64,000 nucleotides of DNA. It comes from Paenibacillus_Z sp042653205. GTDB lineage: Bacteria; Bacillota; Bacilli; Paenibacillales; Paenibacillaceae. The stretch lies in NCBI RefSeq assembly GCF_042653205.1, contig NZ_JBHSHY010000001.1, positions 186,001 through 250,000 on the forward strand, written 5' to 3'. The position numbers and the translations under genes were made by a program. The notes beneath the pieces are model-generated. The model did no database searches. It had not been told where the DNA came from and worked only from the letters and a program-made list of their open reading frames with translations. This document shows, piece after piece, positions 26,026-35,130 of this stretch; the first letter of the stretch is position 1; every line of letters starts with the position of its first letter.

Positions 26026-26966
26026 GAATCATCTACCTGGACGAACCGACGTATCTGCCGGACGACTTCGTGCGGGAGATGGCGTATCTCGGCGATTTCG
26101 AAGTATACGCCGACCGGCCGGATCGTCCGACCGCGCTGGCGCGGCTGGCGAACGCGGATGTGGCGATCGTGGAGTGGACGCGGCTTCGCGATCTGGATTT
26201 CGGGCGGCTCAACCGGCTGAAGCATATCGCCCTCGTCATGACCGGCTGCGACCTGGTCGATCTCGAGGCGGCCGGCGCCGCGGGGATCTCGGTCTCGAAT
26301 TGCCCGACGTATTCGGCGCAATCGGTGGCGGAGCACGTGTTCGCCCTGCTGCTTGCGGTGAACCGGCGCCTCTTCCAGGCGGATCGGCTCGTCCGAAGGG
26401 GGGAGAGCCACGTGTACGGCCCGTTCCTGGCCGGCGAGCTGGCGGGCCGGACGATGGGGCTGATCGGGACGGGGCACATCGGGCAGGCGGTGGCGCGTAT
26501 CGCCCAGGGATTCGGGATGCGGGTCATCGGCGCGAACCGATCCGGCCGGACGGTCCCGGACGTGGAATCCGCCGATATCCGGGACGTGATGCGGCAGAGC
26601 GACGTCGTCTCGGTGCAGGTGCCGTTCAACACCGCGACGAAGGGGATGATCACCGCCGAGCTGCTGGGATCGATGAAGCAGTCGGCGCTGTTCATTAACA
26701 CGAGCCGGGGCGGGCTGGTGGACGAGGCGGCGCTGTTCGCGCTGCTGCGGGACGGCGGCATCCGGGGGGCGGGACTGGACGACGTGGTGCAGACGGCCGG
26801 CAATCCGCTGTACGGCCTCGATAACGTCGTGTTAACGCCGGGAACGGCGTGGTACACGGATGCCGCCCGGGAAGCGAACATGACGGAGCTGCTGGAGACG
26901 GTGCGGGCGTACGTCGGCGGGACGCCGCGGAATATCGTGAACGGTGCATATTTGCGGCAGGCTTGA
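26022..26966 (+). CDS. D-2-hydroxyacid dehydrogenase-like protein without the catalytic His
   Basis: A 314-residue NAD-binding protein of the D-isomer-specific 2-hydroxyacid dehydrogenase family. The Rossmann motif is LIGTGHIGQAV (Gly149-x-Gly151-x-x-Gly154), and the substrate-binding Arg229 sits in INTSRGGLVDEAAL. The family's catalytic His (TPHxA) is replaced: the protein reads VLTPGTAWYTDAAREANM, with Gly274 in that position. The usual DVFExEP segment with the catalytic Glu reads GLDDVVQTAGNPLYGLDNV. The fold is intact and the surroundings are well conserved, so this looks like altered chemistry rather than decay. The GTG start overlaps the stop of the MppP-like gene (GTGA), so the two are translationally coupled. 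It probably acts on or binds the 2-keto product of its partner. Confidence 0.85.
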   Translation: MRIIYLDEPTYLPDDFVREMAYLGDFEVYADRPDRPTALARLANADVAIVEWTRLRDLDFGRLNRLKHIALVMTGCDLVDLEAAGAAGISVSNCPTYSAQSVAEHVFALLLAVNRRLFQADRLVRRGESHVYGPFLAGELAGRTMGLIGTGHIGQAVARIAQGFGMRVIGANRSGRTVPDVESADIRDVMRQSDVVSVQVPFNTATKGMITAELLGSMKQSALFINTSRGGLVDEAALFALLRDGGIRGAGLDDVVQTAGNPLYGLDNVVLTPGTAWYTDAAREANMTELLETVRAYVGGTPRNIVNGAYLRQA

Positions 26967-26985
26967 GCTTAAGGGCAGAGACGAC

Positions 26986-27018
26986 AGACGGGCGGAAGCA
27001 GCTGCTTCCGCCCGTCTT
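26986..27018. terminator. Palindromic terminator after the mppP-like operon
   Basis: A perfect 32-base palindrome (26986-27017). A short T-containing tail follows. It ends the two-gene operon and may also stop leftward transcription from the small membrane protein gene. Confidence 0.75.
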
Positions 27019-27100
27019 GTGATGAACCGCCGCCGCGTTCGCCATGGCCAGGAAAGGAATTTCCTGCCGGATTGCGAATACGTCTACAAGGCGCGCCCGG

Positions 27101-27265
27101 CTATTTGCGATTCAAGCGCAGCCCGAGGATGCCGAGCATGATCGCGCAGACGCCGACCACGAGATACATCCCGACCGTGAATCCGTTCGGCGCGTTGAAG
27201 GTTAATAAGAGGCAGCATAACCCCAGGATGAGGCAAATGACGCTGAGTATGGTGCGTTTATACAT
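27101..27265 (-). CDS. Small two-helix membrane protein (54 aa)
   Basis: A short reading frame starts at ATG 27265 with AAGGAG eight bases upstream and ends at TAG 27101. It encodes 54 residues, with hydrophobic stretches at about 5-21 (TILSVICLILGLCCLLL) and 31-48 (VGMYLVVGVCAIMLGILG) and a basic end LRLNRK. The strong ribosome site, the clean two-helix hairpin topology and the basic ends make it credible despite its size. It is divergent from the 80-residue gene at 27373. Function unknown. Confidence 0.7.
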   Translation of the reverse strand: MYKRTILSVICLILGLCCLLLTFNAPNGFTVGMYLVVGVCAIMLGILGLRLNRK

Positions 27266-27372
27266 GTGATCGACTCCTTGCGGCTTCTGCAGCCTATTGC
27301 AGCTTCATATCCTTATTCTACAGATTGCGGCCGGAAGAAATCAAACGAGCGCGCGAGAAGGGAGGAATGGCG

Positions 27373-27615
27373 ATGCGCAGCACGGATAAACGGGACCGGC
27401 TGAGCGAGGACGTGTTCACGTACCGGCTCACCAAGGACGCGAAAGTATTGCTGTACTGGAAGGGCAGGCTCGTGACGACGCTCGCCGGCAAAGCAGGGGA
27501 GAAGTTCATGAAGGCCATCGACGGCAAAGACCATCTAGACGCTCAGTTGATCATGGCGAAGGCGACCGGAAATTTCAAGCGCGGCAACGAGAAGGACCAT
27601 GGTTCGGAGCCGTAA
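27373..27615 (+). CDS. Small conserved-looking hypothetical protein (80 aa)
   Basis: Begins at ATG 27373 with GGAGG (27361-27365) seven bases upstream; the earlier in-frame ATG at 27367 is too close to that site. The product is charged and soluble, with LSEDVFTYRLTKDAKVLLYW, then KGRLVTTLAGKAGEKFMKAI and a hydrophilic tail. The strand-rich middle with VLLYWKGRLVTTL suggests a small beta-type protein seen in many Bacillota as a hypothetical of about 80 residues. A perfect palindromic terminator follows. No function proposed. Confidence 0.7.
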   Translation: MRSTDKRDRLSEDVFTYRLTKDAKVLLYWKGRLVTTLAGKAGEKFMKAIDGKDHLDAQLIMAKATGNFKRGNEKDHGSEP

Positions 27616-27674
27616 GCCCGGCACGACACCGCAGTTCAGCCTCCTGGCTGCGCAAGTCTACGCAGCTTGACGCA

Positions 27675-27712
27675 AAGGGGCCGGACGTCATCGCGATGAC
27701 GTCCGGCCCCTT
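27675..27712. terminator. Loopless 38-bp perfect palindrome, bidirectional terminator
   Basis: Both arms of 19 bases (27675-27693 and 27694-27712) pair perfectly around a CG centre. It lies between convergent genes, and the outer AA/TT ends give T-rich tails in either direction. Confidence 0.8.
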
Positions 27713-27737
27713 ATTCCTGCTTGAAGCCGCGGTCGGC

Positions 27738-30700
27738 TTACTTGTAGATGGTAAAGATGTAATCGGTGTCCGGCTGCTGCTGCCAGGTCTTCCCGCCGTC
27801 GCCGGAATATTGGGCGATGCCGCCGGCATAGACGTCTTGGTTGACGTAGCCCAGCCCGTACTTGTTGTCCGTCGAACCGTCGTCCTTCGCGTTCGGTGAA
27901 CGGAAGATGAGGCCGTACTTCTTGGCCGTGTCGAGCCCGGTCAGCCGCGGGAAGATCGAGTACGGCTGCGGCGATCCGACGATGTTGTACGGCGGAATGG
28001 CCGTCGTGAACAACGTCTTCACCGGCTTCAGGCCGTCGTCCAATTCCACGATGTCGATGTACAGATTATCTTCCGGCAGCTTGTTGACGTAGCTCTCGTA
28101 GAAGTACAGATCGAGCTTCGGCAGGGAGCTGCTCGTCAGCGAGAACGTCTGCATCCGCTGCACCTGCCCGCGAAGGTCCGAATAGCCCGCGTACGCAGCG
28201 TTGCTATCGTCCTGGGCAATGACGGAGCCCGTATTGCCCGGCACGTTGTAGACTTCGATCTCGTTCAGCGAGTCGAGCCAGTGGCTCGTTTTCAGGACGA
28301 GCCGGATTTTGGACGTCGTGACGGTCGGGAAGTCGAGCTGACGGCGGTCGCCAAGGATCATGCCCTTCGTCAGGTCGACGTACTTGGCCGCGGCGTCGTC
28401 CCAATATTGCAGCGCGTATTCCCACGTCTCGTATTCCTGCTTGCCATAGCCGTGCTCATAGACGACGACGCGGTTGGCGGCCGTCGGCGCGCCGAAGTTG
28501 ATCTCGACCCATTGGTTCGCGAAATTGCCGTCGTTCCACGCGGCGCTCCAGCGGGTCGCGACGTCGCCGTCGATGATCTTGGACGCGCTCGTGCTCCCGT
28601 CGTACTCGGAGGAAGCGGTCGCCGTGACGCCCTTGCCGAGCGCCAGGTTGACCGGCGCGTCGACGCCGGCGCGGGAGCCGTTGTCGGACAGCCGGAGGAT
28701 GACGGATTCGCCCGGCTTCAGCGTGCGCGAGTAGGTGCCCTTGAACGCGCCGAGCTTCGTTTCGCTATACACGTCGGTCAGGACGTATGGGACGTTTTCC
28801 TTCAACTGCAAATCCTTGAAGTTGACGACGACGGGAGCGCTGTTGTTCATATCCCAGTTGGAGAGGCTCACGATCGTGTCGCCATGCTTGTCCCGATTGT
28901 CCTTCATGTAGAGGACGGATGGGGAATGCTCGCCCTGATGATAGAAGTTCGTCATGCTGACCGGCCTCGCGGCCAGACCGAGATCGGCGATCGCCATTAA
29001 GCTTTTGTTCATGACGATCGTCTTCATCCGGTCCTCCGTCACGAACGGAACGAGATCGCCGAGCAGCAAGTGGCCGCCGCCCATGACGATCGCGGTCGAG
29101 AGGAGCGTCGCTTGGTTCAACGTCGTCTTGCCGTAGACGCCTTGCACCACGTTCTCCAGAATCGCCATGTCGGCGTCGTTATATGGGTACAGCGTGCCGT
29201 TCGTCCACCAGGAGGCCGCCGCGTTCAGCGCCTGGCGCTCCATGCCCGAATACTGCAGGCCCGAGTTGTCGTTCAGGCCGATCGACGTGTCGCAGCCGGT
29301 TCTTCGGCCGTGGGCATAGCCGGAAGGGAGGAGCGGCGCGATCGATTCGTCGATGAAGATGCGCTGCGGCGCGGCGAGCAGCGCGTCGCGCATGACCTGC
29401 ATGCCGATGCGGTACGCCTGCATGCCGTTCTTGGTCTTGTCGTGGAAGCTGCCCTCGAACATGCCGAAGTCGAGGAAGTCGAGCTTGGCGTAATCGAAGC
29501 CGGGCTCCACGAAGTAATAGTTCATGAGCCATTTCAAGTAAGCCTGCCCGCCCGGATGCGTCGCGTCGACGATCGGCGTATTGAGGTACGACATGATGAG
29601 GTTGCCGTCGCCGTCCTTCAAGGCGATGTCCCCGTAAGTGTACGAGGTCGTCGGCACCGTATCGGTCAGCTTGTCCCAGATGGCGAACGGAGCGGCGTAC
29701 GAGCCGGCCTTCAGCCCTTTGCCGTGCACGAAATTCACGTAATCGTGCAAGTTGTCGAGGACCGGCTTGTCCTTGACGCCCTGGTAGCAGCAGTCCAAGT
29801 TGATATAGGTATAGCCAAGCGACTTCAGATGATCGGCGTAGTAGTCCGTTATGCCGAACAGCGCATCGGCCGTGCCGTAATCGCCCACGTAATAATTATA
29901 GTAGGAATTATAGCCCTTCGGCACGGGCTCGCTCCATGGCAGCATCGGCTCCCCGATGGCATAGACGCTTCCGAACGTCTCGAGTCCGGTCCGGTAGTCG
30001 TCGAAGTAGCCGAGGAAGAACAGATCCGACGTCACCGAGCCTCCGCTCTGCTGTCCGCCCGCGTTGTATAGGGAGAATCCGGTGAGCGGCCCGTTCGCCG
30101 TCGCGGCCTGTCCGAGATGCTGCATGCTCTTCCAGTTCTTCGTCGTGGCCGCGCCCGCGATGACGCCTTGCTTGCCGGCGTTGTCGAACAAGCCCGCGAC
30201 CCAGTAGCTCGTGCCGTTGAACGGCCCCCAGACGTCGTTTACGCCGGCCGGCTTGTCGTAGCCGTTCTGGCTCTTGCCGAAGTCGTCGACCGGCGCGACG
30301 CCGAAGTCGTAATTGTTCGTGTACGGCGTCGTATAGATCCGCTTGTCGGCGCCCGCGCCGATGTCCAGGTTATCCGCCGCGATCGGCTCCAGCACGGTAA
30401 CCGCCTGGCTCGCCGCTTGGTTCACCGTCATGTCCGCGAGGAGATACGTCTGATTCTCGTACATCGTCAGGCGGAGCACGATCGTCGAGCCCGAATCCAG
30501 GACGCTCGTGATCGTCAGCCGCTGGCCGTTCTTGCCGTATCCATCGCTGCCGACGGACTTCCAGGCCGCCGTCCGCGTGCCGGGATCGTACGAGTGGATG
30601 CGTTCCGTCGAGCCGGCAAGCTCGTAATCCGAGTAAAAATCCGCCATCAGCGTCGTGCCGCCTTGCTTGAACTGGCCGCGGCCGGACGCGAGATCGTAGC

Positions 30701-30848
30701 TGACGGCGATTTTGTTATTGACAGCGGTTACAATTGTGCCCGTTTGCGATACCTTGATGCGATCGGCAGCGGCATGCGCACGCCCGCCGGGCATCGCGAC
30801 GGACAACAGGAAGAGCAAAGCGAACAGTCCTAATAGGTTCCGTTTCAT
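27738..30848 (-). CDS. Secreted alpha-galactosidase-like glycoside hydrolase with F5/8 (CBM32-type) domain
   Basis: A 1036-residue secreted enzyme. The signal peptide (about 1-27) ends near AHAAA. A beta-rich N-terminal domain (about 30-310) precedes a TIM barrel of the GH27/GH36 type (about 320-650). The likely nucleophile is Asp457 in YAKLDFLDFG, matching the KxD motif of that clan. The likely acid/base is Asp520 in RTGCDTSIG. A beta sandwich then leads to an F5/8 type C carbohydrate-binding domain (about 742-870: NLALGKGVTATASSEYDGST, RWSAAW, QWVEINFG). A further beta domain (about 875-1036) closes the protein. GGAGG lies upstream of the ATG. It probably releases galactose or a related sugar from polysaccharide outside the cell. 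The exact family is not certain. Confidence 0.85.
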   Translation of the reverse strand: MKRNLLGLFALLFLLSVAMPGGRAHAAADRIKVSQTGTIVTAVNNKIAVSYDLASGRGQFKQGGTTLMADFYSDYELAGSTERIHSYDPGTRTAAWKSVGSDGYGKNGQRLTITSVLDSGSTIVLRLTMYENQTYLLADMTVNQAASQAVTVLEPIAADNLDIGAGADKRIYTTPYTNNYDFGVAPVDDFGKSQNGYDKPAGVNDVWGPFNGTSYWVAGLFDNAGKQGVIAGAATTKNWKSMQHLGQAATANGPLTGFSLYNAGGQQSGGSVTSDLFFLGYFDDYRTGLETFGSVYAIGEPMLPWSEPVPKGYNSYYNYYVGDYGTADALFGITDYYADHLKSLGYTYINLDCCYQGVKDKPVLDNLHDYVNFVHGKGLKAGSYAAPFAIWDKLTDTVPTTSYTYGDIALKDGDGNLIMSYLNTPIVDATHPGGQAYLKWLMNYYFVEPGFDYAKLDFLDFGMFEGSFHDKTKNGMQAYRIGMQVMRDALLAAPQRIFIDESIAPLLPSGYAHGRRTGCDTSIGLNDNSGLQYSGMERQALNAAASWWTNGTLYPYNDADMAILENVVQGVYGKTTLNQATLLSTAIVMGGGHLLLGDLVPFVTEDRMKTIVMNKSLMAIADLGLAARPVSMTNFYHQGEHSPSVLYMKDNRDKHGDTIVSLSNWDMNNSAPVVVNFKDLQLKENVPYVLTDVYSETKLGAFKGTYSRTLKPGESVILRLSDNGSRAGVDAPVNLALGKGVTATASSEYDGSTSASKIIDGDVATRWSAAWNDGNFANQWVEINFGAPTAANRVVVYEHGYGKQEYETWEYALQYWDDAAAKYVDLTKGMILGDRRQLDFPTVTTSKIRLVLKTSHWLDSLNEIEVYNVPGNTGSVIAQDDSNAAYAGYSDLRGQVQRMQTFSLTSSSLPKLDLYFYESYVNKLPEDNLYIDIVELDDGLKPVKTLFTTAIPPYNIVGSPQPYSIFPRLTGLDTAKKYGLIFRSPNAKDDGSTDNKYGLGYVNQDVYAGGIAQYSGDGGKTWQQQPDTDYIFTIYK

Positions 30849-31131
30849 TCCATAATTTCCTCCTACTTAAGTGGTAATCGTCTCTCCAAACTCGCTTGCA
30901 GCCCCGAACCGCATACGTTCGCGGGCGCCATGCAGTGGTTCCGCGCCGCACGCTCCTTTCCAGAAATTGTACGCGTTGCCGTACTAGAGCTTATCTTACT
31001 GTCCGGCCGCCGGAAGCATAATGTAAAATTTTGTGCTGGGCATGTTCAATATTTTGCAGACCCGCGCCCGGAATGAACGCCATCCTTTCTGGAAACCCTG
31101 ACTGGAAGGAAGGGGAGGGAAGGTTTTCCAC

Positions 31132-32580
31132 ATGGACAAGCAGCGCCAGGATATCGCGGAAGCGGTCGCGGCACGGCTGGGCGTCTCGCCGGACGTCATA
31201 TGCCGCCGGCTTCGGACGCGGGAAGGACTCGAGGTTTCCTGCCTTTATCTATCGTCGCTCGTCGACCAGACGCTGGTGGACGAGGTCATCATTCGCCCGA
31301 TCCTGAACGCCGCGCGGGAGACGGATGCGTACGGCCCGGACGCCGAATCGCCCGACTGGCTGCGGGACCATATTTACCATGGGCAGCTGAAGGAAATTGA
31401 CGGGCTCGACGCCTGCGTGGAGGCGGTGCTGGACGGCCATGCGCTGATACTGCTTCCGGGGCGCCGGGCGCTGGCCATGGACGTCTGCAAGCGGGAACAG
31501 CGCAGCGTGGAGGAACCGAGCACGGAATCGACGATCCGCGGACCGCGGGAAGGGTTCGTGGAGGATCTCATCCGCAATCTGTCCCTCATCCGCAAGCGCG
31601 TCAAGAGCGACAAGCTCGTCTTCGAGCCGATGGTGCTCGGGACGGAGACGAAAACGCTCGTCTGCCTGACTTATATGCGCGGCATCGCCTCGGATCGGCT
31701 CGTGGACGAATTTCGCAAGCGGCTCGGGGCTATTCAAACGGACAGCATATTGGAGAGCGCGTACATCGAGGAATGGATCCAAGACAAGGCGTTGACGCCG
31801 TTTCCGCAATTGATGGCCACCGAGCGGCCGGATGCGGTCGCCGCGAAATTGCTCGAAGGGCAGGCGGCGGTGCTGACCGACGGGACGCCGATCGCGCTCG
31901 CGGGACCGCTGACGTTTTTCCAGCTGTTCACCACGCCCGAGGACTATTACCAGCGCGCCGACATCGCGACGCTGCTGCGCTGGCTGCGGATGGCCGCCTT
32001 CCTGATGTCGATCTTCGTTCCCGCGCTCTACGTTGCGGTCGTCAGCTATCACCAGGAGATGCTTCCGATGCCGCTGCTGGCGAGCTTGGCCGCCCAGCGG
32101 GAAGGCGTGCCGTTTCCAGCGTTTCTCGAAGCGATGATGATGATGCTCACCTTCGAAATTCTGCGGGAAGCCGGTCTGCGGATGCCGCGGATCGCCGGGC
32201 AAGCGATCTCCATCGTCGGCGCGCTCGTGCTCGGCCAGGCGGCGGTGGAGGCGGGGATCGTCTCCGCGGCCATCGTCATCGTCGTCTCGCTCACCGCGAT
32301 TTGCAATTTCGTGTCCCCCATGTACAGCTTCGGCATCGCGCAGCGGATCGTTCAGTTCGCGTTCTTGCTGCTCGCGGGCATTCTGGGCTTGTTCGGGCTG
32401 ATGTGCGGCTGCTTTATCCTGCTGATCCATCTCGCGTCGCTGCGTTCGTTCGGCGTCCGGTATTTCGCGCCGTTCGCGCCGCTCTATCTGCCCGATTGGA
32501 AGGATACGTTCGTGCGCGCGCCGAGGCCGGCGATGAGCCGGCGCCCGGCCATGCTGCGGCCGGGAAAGACAAGGCGGTGA
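31132..32580 (+). CDS. Germinant receptor operon 3, GerA-type A subunit
   Basis: Canonical A subunit of 482 residues. The soluble domain contains ESTIRGPREGFVEDLIRNLS, AYIEEWIQDKALTPFPQL and ATERPDAVAAKLLEGQAAVL. The membrane domain contains TTPEDYYQRADIA, REGVPFPAFLEAMMMMLTFE, and RMPRIAGQAISIVGALVLGQ with AAVEAGIVS. It begins at ATG 31132 after a GGAAGGGGAGGGAAGG run. Order in this operon is A-C-B-D. A start of the long intergenic region (30849-31131) shared with the divergent glycosidase gene holds its promoter, but I could not identify a convincing spore-type promoter there. Confidence 0.93.
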   Translation: MDKQRQDIAEAVAARLGVSPDVICRRLRTREGLEVSCLYLSSLVDQTLVDEVIIRPILNAARETDAYGPDAESPDWLRDHIYHGQLKEIDGLDACVEAVLDGHALILLPGRRALAMDVCKREQRSVEEPSTESTIRGPREGFVEDLIRNLSLIRKRVKSDKLVFEPMVLGTETKTLVCLTYMRGIASDRLVDEFRKRLGAIQTDSILESAYIEEWIQDKALTPFPQLMATERPDAVAAKLLEGQAAVLTDGTPIALAGPLTFFQLFTTPEDYYQRADIATLLRWLRMAAFLMSIFVPALYVAVVSYHQEMLPMPLLASLAAQREGVPFPAFLEAMMMMLTFEILREAGLRMPRIAGQAISIVGALVLGQAAVEAGIVSAAIVIVVSLTAICNFVSPMYSFGIAQRIVQFAFLLLAGILGLFGLMCGCFILLIHLASLRSFGVRYFAPFAPLYLPDWKDTFVRAPRPAMSRRPAMLRPGKTRR

Positions 32581-32587
32581 GCGGCTT

Positions 32588-33709
32588 ATGATCGGGCTGC
32601 GGATACTGCTGGCCGTCATGCTGCTGCTGTCGTGCGCGGGCTGCTGGGATATGCGCGAGATCAATCGTCTGGCCATCGTCAACTTGACCTCCGTCGACAT
32701 CGATCCGAAGACCCATCAGCTCGTCGCGTACTACCAGGTGATCAATCCGACGAGCATCTCGGCCAAGCAATCCGGGCCGGCCAAAGCGTCCGTCTATACA
32801 TTCTCGGTGACGGAAAAAAGCCCAGGCCAATTCACCGAGAAGACGGGCACGATCATGTCGCGGATGCTGTTCACGCCTCATTTGCAATGCTATGTGCTCA
32901 CGGAACGGTACGCGCGCAAAGGACTGAAGGACTTGATCAACTACTTGGAACTGTACACCGACCGGCGGACCAACGTGTACACCGTCGTCACCGACGCGCC
33001 GCTGAAAAACGTCATGGAAACCTTCACGCCGCTCGATCGGATTCCCGGTCGCAATCTCCGGATGCTGATCGACTGGCAGTCGCGGCTGATCGGCATGAAG
33101 CGCAAGCTGACGCAGGTGAAGGATATTGCGGAGGGGATCCCGCTCAGCCGGCCGACGATCATCCCGATGCTGCATTACCATGGCGACCCGTCGGCCTCCC
33201 GGTCGGATCGCTTGGAGAACATCAACGGGGCGGATCCCGGCTTCGAGCTCGCGGACGGCGTCGTGTTCGTTCATGCGAAGATGGAGGGGAAGGTCGACCG
33301 CAATACGATGACGCTCTTCTACGTGCTGAACGGCGAAGCGACCCGGAACTTCGAGCGGCTGCGCGTGAACGGCGCCGTCGTGGACGTGGAAGCGAGTCAT
33401 ATCCAGGTTAGCCGGCACTGGGGACCGTCGCGGCTTAAGGTCGCGATCCGCGCCGAACTGCGGGTACTGTTCAATCATCAGAAGGTCCCGCTTACCTCGC
33501 AGAACGCGCGCGAAATCGAGGCGGCGTACGATCGCACGGTGCGGAGGCACGCCGAGGACTTCGTCCGTCTGGCGCAAGAGAAGGATTGGGATCTGCTCGG
33601 CATCGGCGACACGAGGCAGGGCCGCGGCAAGTGGCGGGACTTCGACGTGACGTTCGACGTCCGCTCCAAAGCGAGATGGTTCGGCAACACGAGAACGCCT
33701 TACCGATAA
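32588..33709 (+). CDS. Germinant receptor operon 3, GerC-type lipoprotein subunit
   Basis: A 373-residue GerAC lipoprotein with lipobox LSCAGC (Cys19) and the canonical mature start GCWDMREINRLAIV. Typical internal features are KTGTIMSRMLFTPHLQCYVL (about 97-116) and the C-terminal KDWDLLGIGDTRQGRGKWRD, where the D.LGIG segment is conserved. It begins eight bases after the A gene with AAGGCGG upstream. It is the second gene of an A-C-B-D operon. Confidence 0.92.
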   Translation: MIGLRILLAVMLLLSCAGCWDMREINRLAIVNLTSVDIDPKTHQLVAYYQVINPTSISAKQSGPAKASVYTFSVTEKSPGQFTEKTGTIMSRMLFTPHLQCYVLTERYARKGLKDLINYLELYTDRRTNVYTVVTDAPLKNVMETFTPLDRIPGRNLRMLIDWQSRLIGMKRKLTQVKDIAEGIPLSRPTIIPMLHYHGDPSASRSDRLENINGADPGFELADGVVFVHAKMEGKVDRNTMTLFYVLNGEATRNFERLRVNGAVVDVEASHIQVSRHWGPSRLKVAIRAELRVLFNHQKVPLTSQNAREIEAAYDRTVRRHAEDFVRLAQEKDWDLLGIGDTRQGRGKWRDFDVTFDVRSKARWFGNTRTPYR

Positions 33710-33722
33710 GGAGAGAGACGAT

Positions 33723-34826
33723 ATGGAAAAACCTGAGGAGCTCGGCGGCTGGCCCTTATTCACGATGACGGCTTCGTTCGTCGCGGGAACGACGTTCATC
33801 CTGCTGCCCGTCGGGCTGATCTCCGCGGCGCGGCAGTACGCCTGGCTCGTCGAAATGTGGAGCGTGCTGTTCGGCGTGATCGCCGGCGCCTTCTGGCTGT
33901 ACGTGGCGAGCCGCTATCCCGGGATGACGCTCGTCGAGATCGCCCGGCACGCCCTCGGGAAGTACGCGGGAGGCGCGGTAGCGCTCAGCTACATCGTGTT
34001 ATTCGTCCAGCTCGCGGCTTGGGTGACGCGCAACATGAGCGATTACATGCAGATCAACCTGATGCCCCGCACTCCGCTCGCGATCTTCAACGTCGCCGCG
34101 CTGCTGGTCTGCGCCTACGCGGTCATCAAGGGCATCGATACGATTGCGCTCGTGAGCTTGGTGATTCTTCCGCTGCTGACCATCGCGTTCTGGACGCCGT
34201 TCACGGTCATGCTGCGGGAATGGGACTGGCGGAACTTCGATTATCCCGGGGGGTTCGAGTGGTGGCCGACGCTGGTGCAGACGAAGTACGCGCTCGGCTT
34301 TCCGTTCATGGAAACCATCGCGTTCATGATGGCTTTCCCGCTGGTGCGCCGGCGGCGCGGCGCCGCCTTCCTGGGCGGGATCGCCTTCACGGGAACCCAG
34401 CTGGCGCTGTCGCTCTTCTTCACCGTCGGCATCCTCGGCGTGTACCGCGGCTCGCACCTGACGTATCCCATCTATATCATCTTCCGGGAAATGGAATTTT
34501 CCAATCTTATCGAGCATCTGGAGGCCATCGTGTCCGTGATCGCGCTGCTCCTCGTGTTCATTAAGCTCAGCGTGCTGTTCTCCTTCGCCGTGACGGGGAT
34601 CTGCCAGCTGTTCGCCGTCGAGAACCGCGCCTTGATCGCGTACCCGCTCGTCTGGGTCATCTCCGCCTACGCGTTGTTCTTCACCACGATCATCGAGAAC
34701 GCGGAATGGGTCGAGCGCTATTTGTTCTACTACTACCTGCCGTTCGCGTTCGGATTCCCGCTCCTGTTCCTCGTCGCCTCGTGGTTCCGCGGCAAGGCCG
34801 GACGTTCGAAGGAGGCAGCGGCATGA
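33723..34826 (+). CDS. Germinant receptor operon 3, GerB-type integral membrane subunit
   Basis: A 367-residue permease-fold protein with about ten helices: FTMTASFVAGTTFILLPVGL at the start, then AVALSYIVLFVQLAAWVTRN and LVSLVILPLLTIAFWTPFTV. YPGMTLVEIARHALGKYAGG after the second helix is the usual B-subunit loop. GGAGAG precedes the ATG, and its stop overlaps the start of the small D gene (ATGA). Candidate germinant-binding subunit; ligand unknown. Confidence 0.92.
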   Translation: MEKPEELGGWPLFTMTASFVAGTTFILLPVGLISAARQYAWLVEMWSVLFGVIAGAFWLYVASRYPGMTLVEIARHALGKYAGGAVALSYIVLFVQLAAWVTRNMSDYMQINLMPRTPLAIFNVAALLVCAYAVIKGIDTIALVSLVILPLLTIAFWTPFTVMLREWDWRNFDYPGGFEWWPTLVQTKYALGFPFMETIAFMMAFPLVRRRRGAAFLGGIAFTGTQLALSLFFTVGILGVYRGSHLTYPIYIIFREMEFSNLIEHLEAIVSVIALLLVFIKLSVLFSFAVTGICQLFAVENRALIAYPLVWVISAYALFFTTIIENAEWVERYLFYYYLPFAFGFPLLFLVASWFRGKAGRSKEAAA

Positions 34827-35023
34827 TCTGGCTCGTCCTGCTGTACGCCGTGTTTCTCGCCGCCGGGTTCTTCGGGATGAAAGCCATCCGCGCAAGCCGC
34901 AAGGAAAAAGCGTTATTCGTGACGATTACGACGATCGGCGGCATCTTGTGGGGGAGCTTGGTGCTGCGGCGGCCGCTCGACGTCAACCGCGCCATCGCGA
35001 TCGTCATCGATTATTTGCTGTAA
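34823..35023 (+). CDS. Germinant receptor operon 3, candidate small D subunit
   Basis: A 66-residue protein starting in a four-base overlap with the B gene. Residues 2-18 (IWLVLLYAVFLAAGFFG) and 33-49 (FVTITTIGGILWGSLVL) are hydrophobic and separated by a basic loop (RASRKEKA). The size, two-helix topology and operon membership match the D proteins of GerK and GerU operons. The coupling to the B gene supports a receptor role; sequence similarity to the D proteins of operons 2 and 6 is low by eye. The terminator follows after about 110 bases. Confidence 0.7.
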   Translation: MIWLVLLYAVFLAAGFFGMKAIRASRKEKALFVTITTIGGILWGSLVLRRPLDVNRAIAIVIDYLL

Positions 35024-35130
35024 CGTTCTGCGCGGCCGGGCGGGAGAGCCTGTAGCCTCTCGAAGGCATGCGCATGTACGGCCATCGGCAAAGGGCAAAA
35101 GAGCCGCCGATTCTATCGCTCCCTCCAAGC

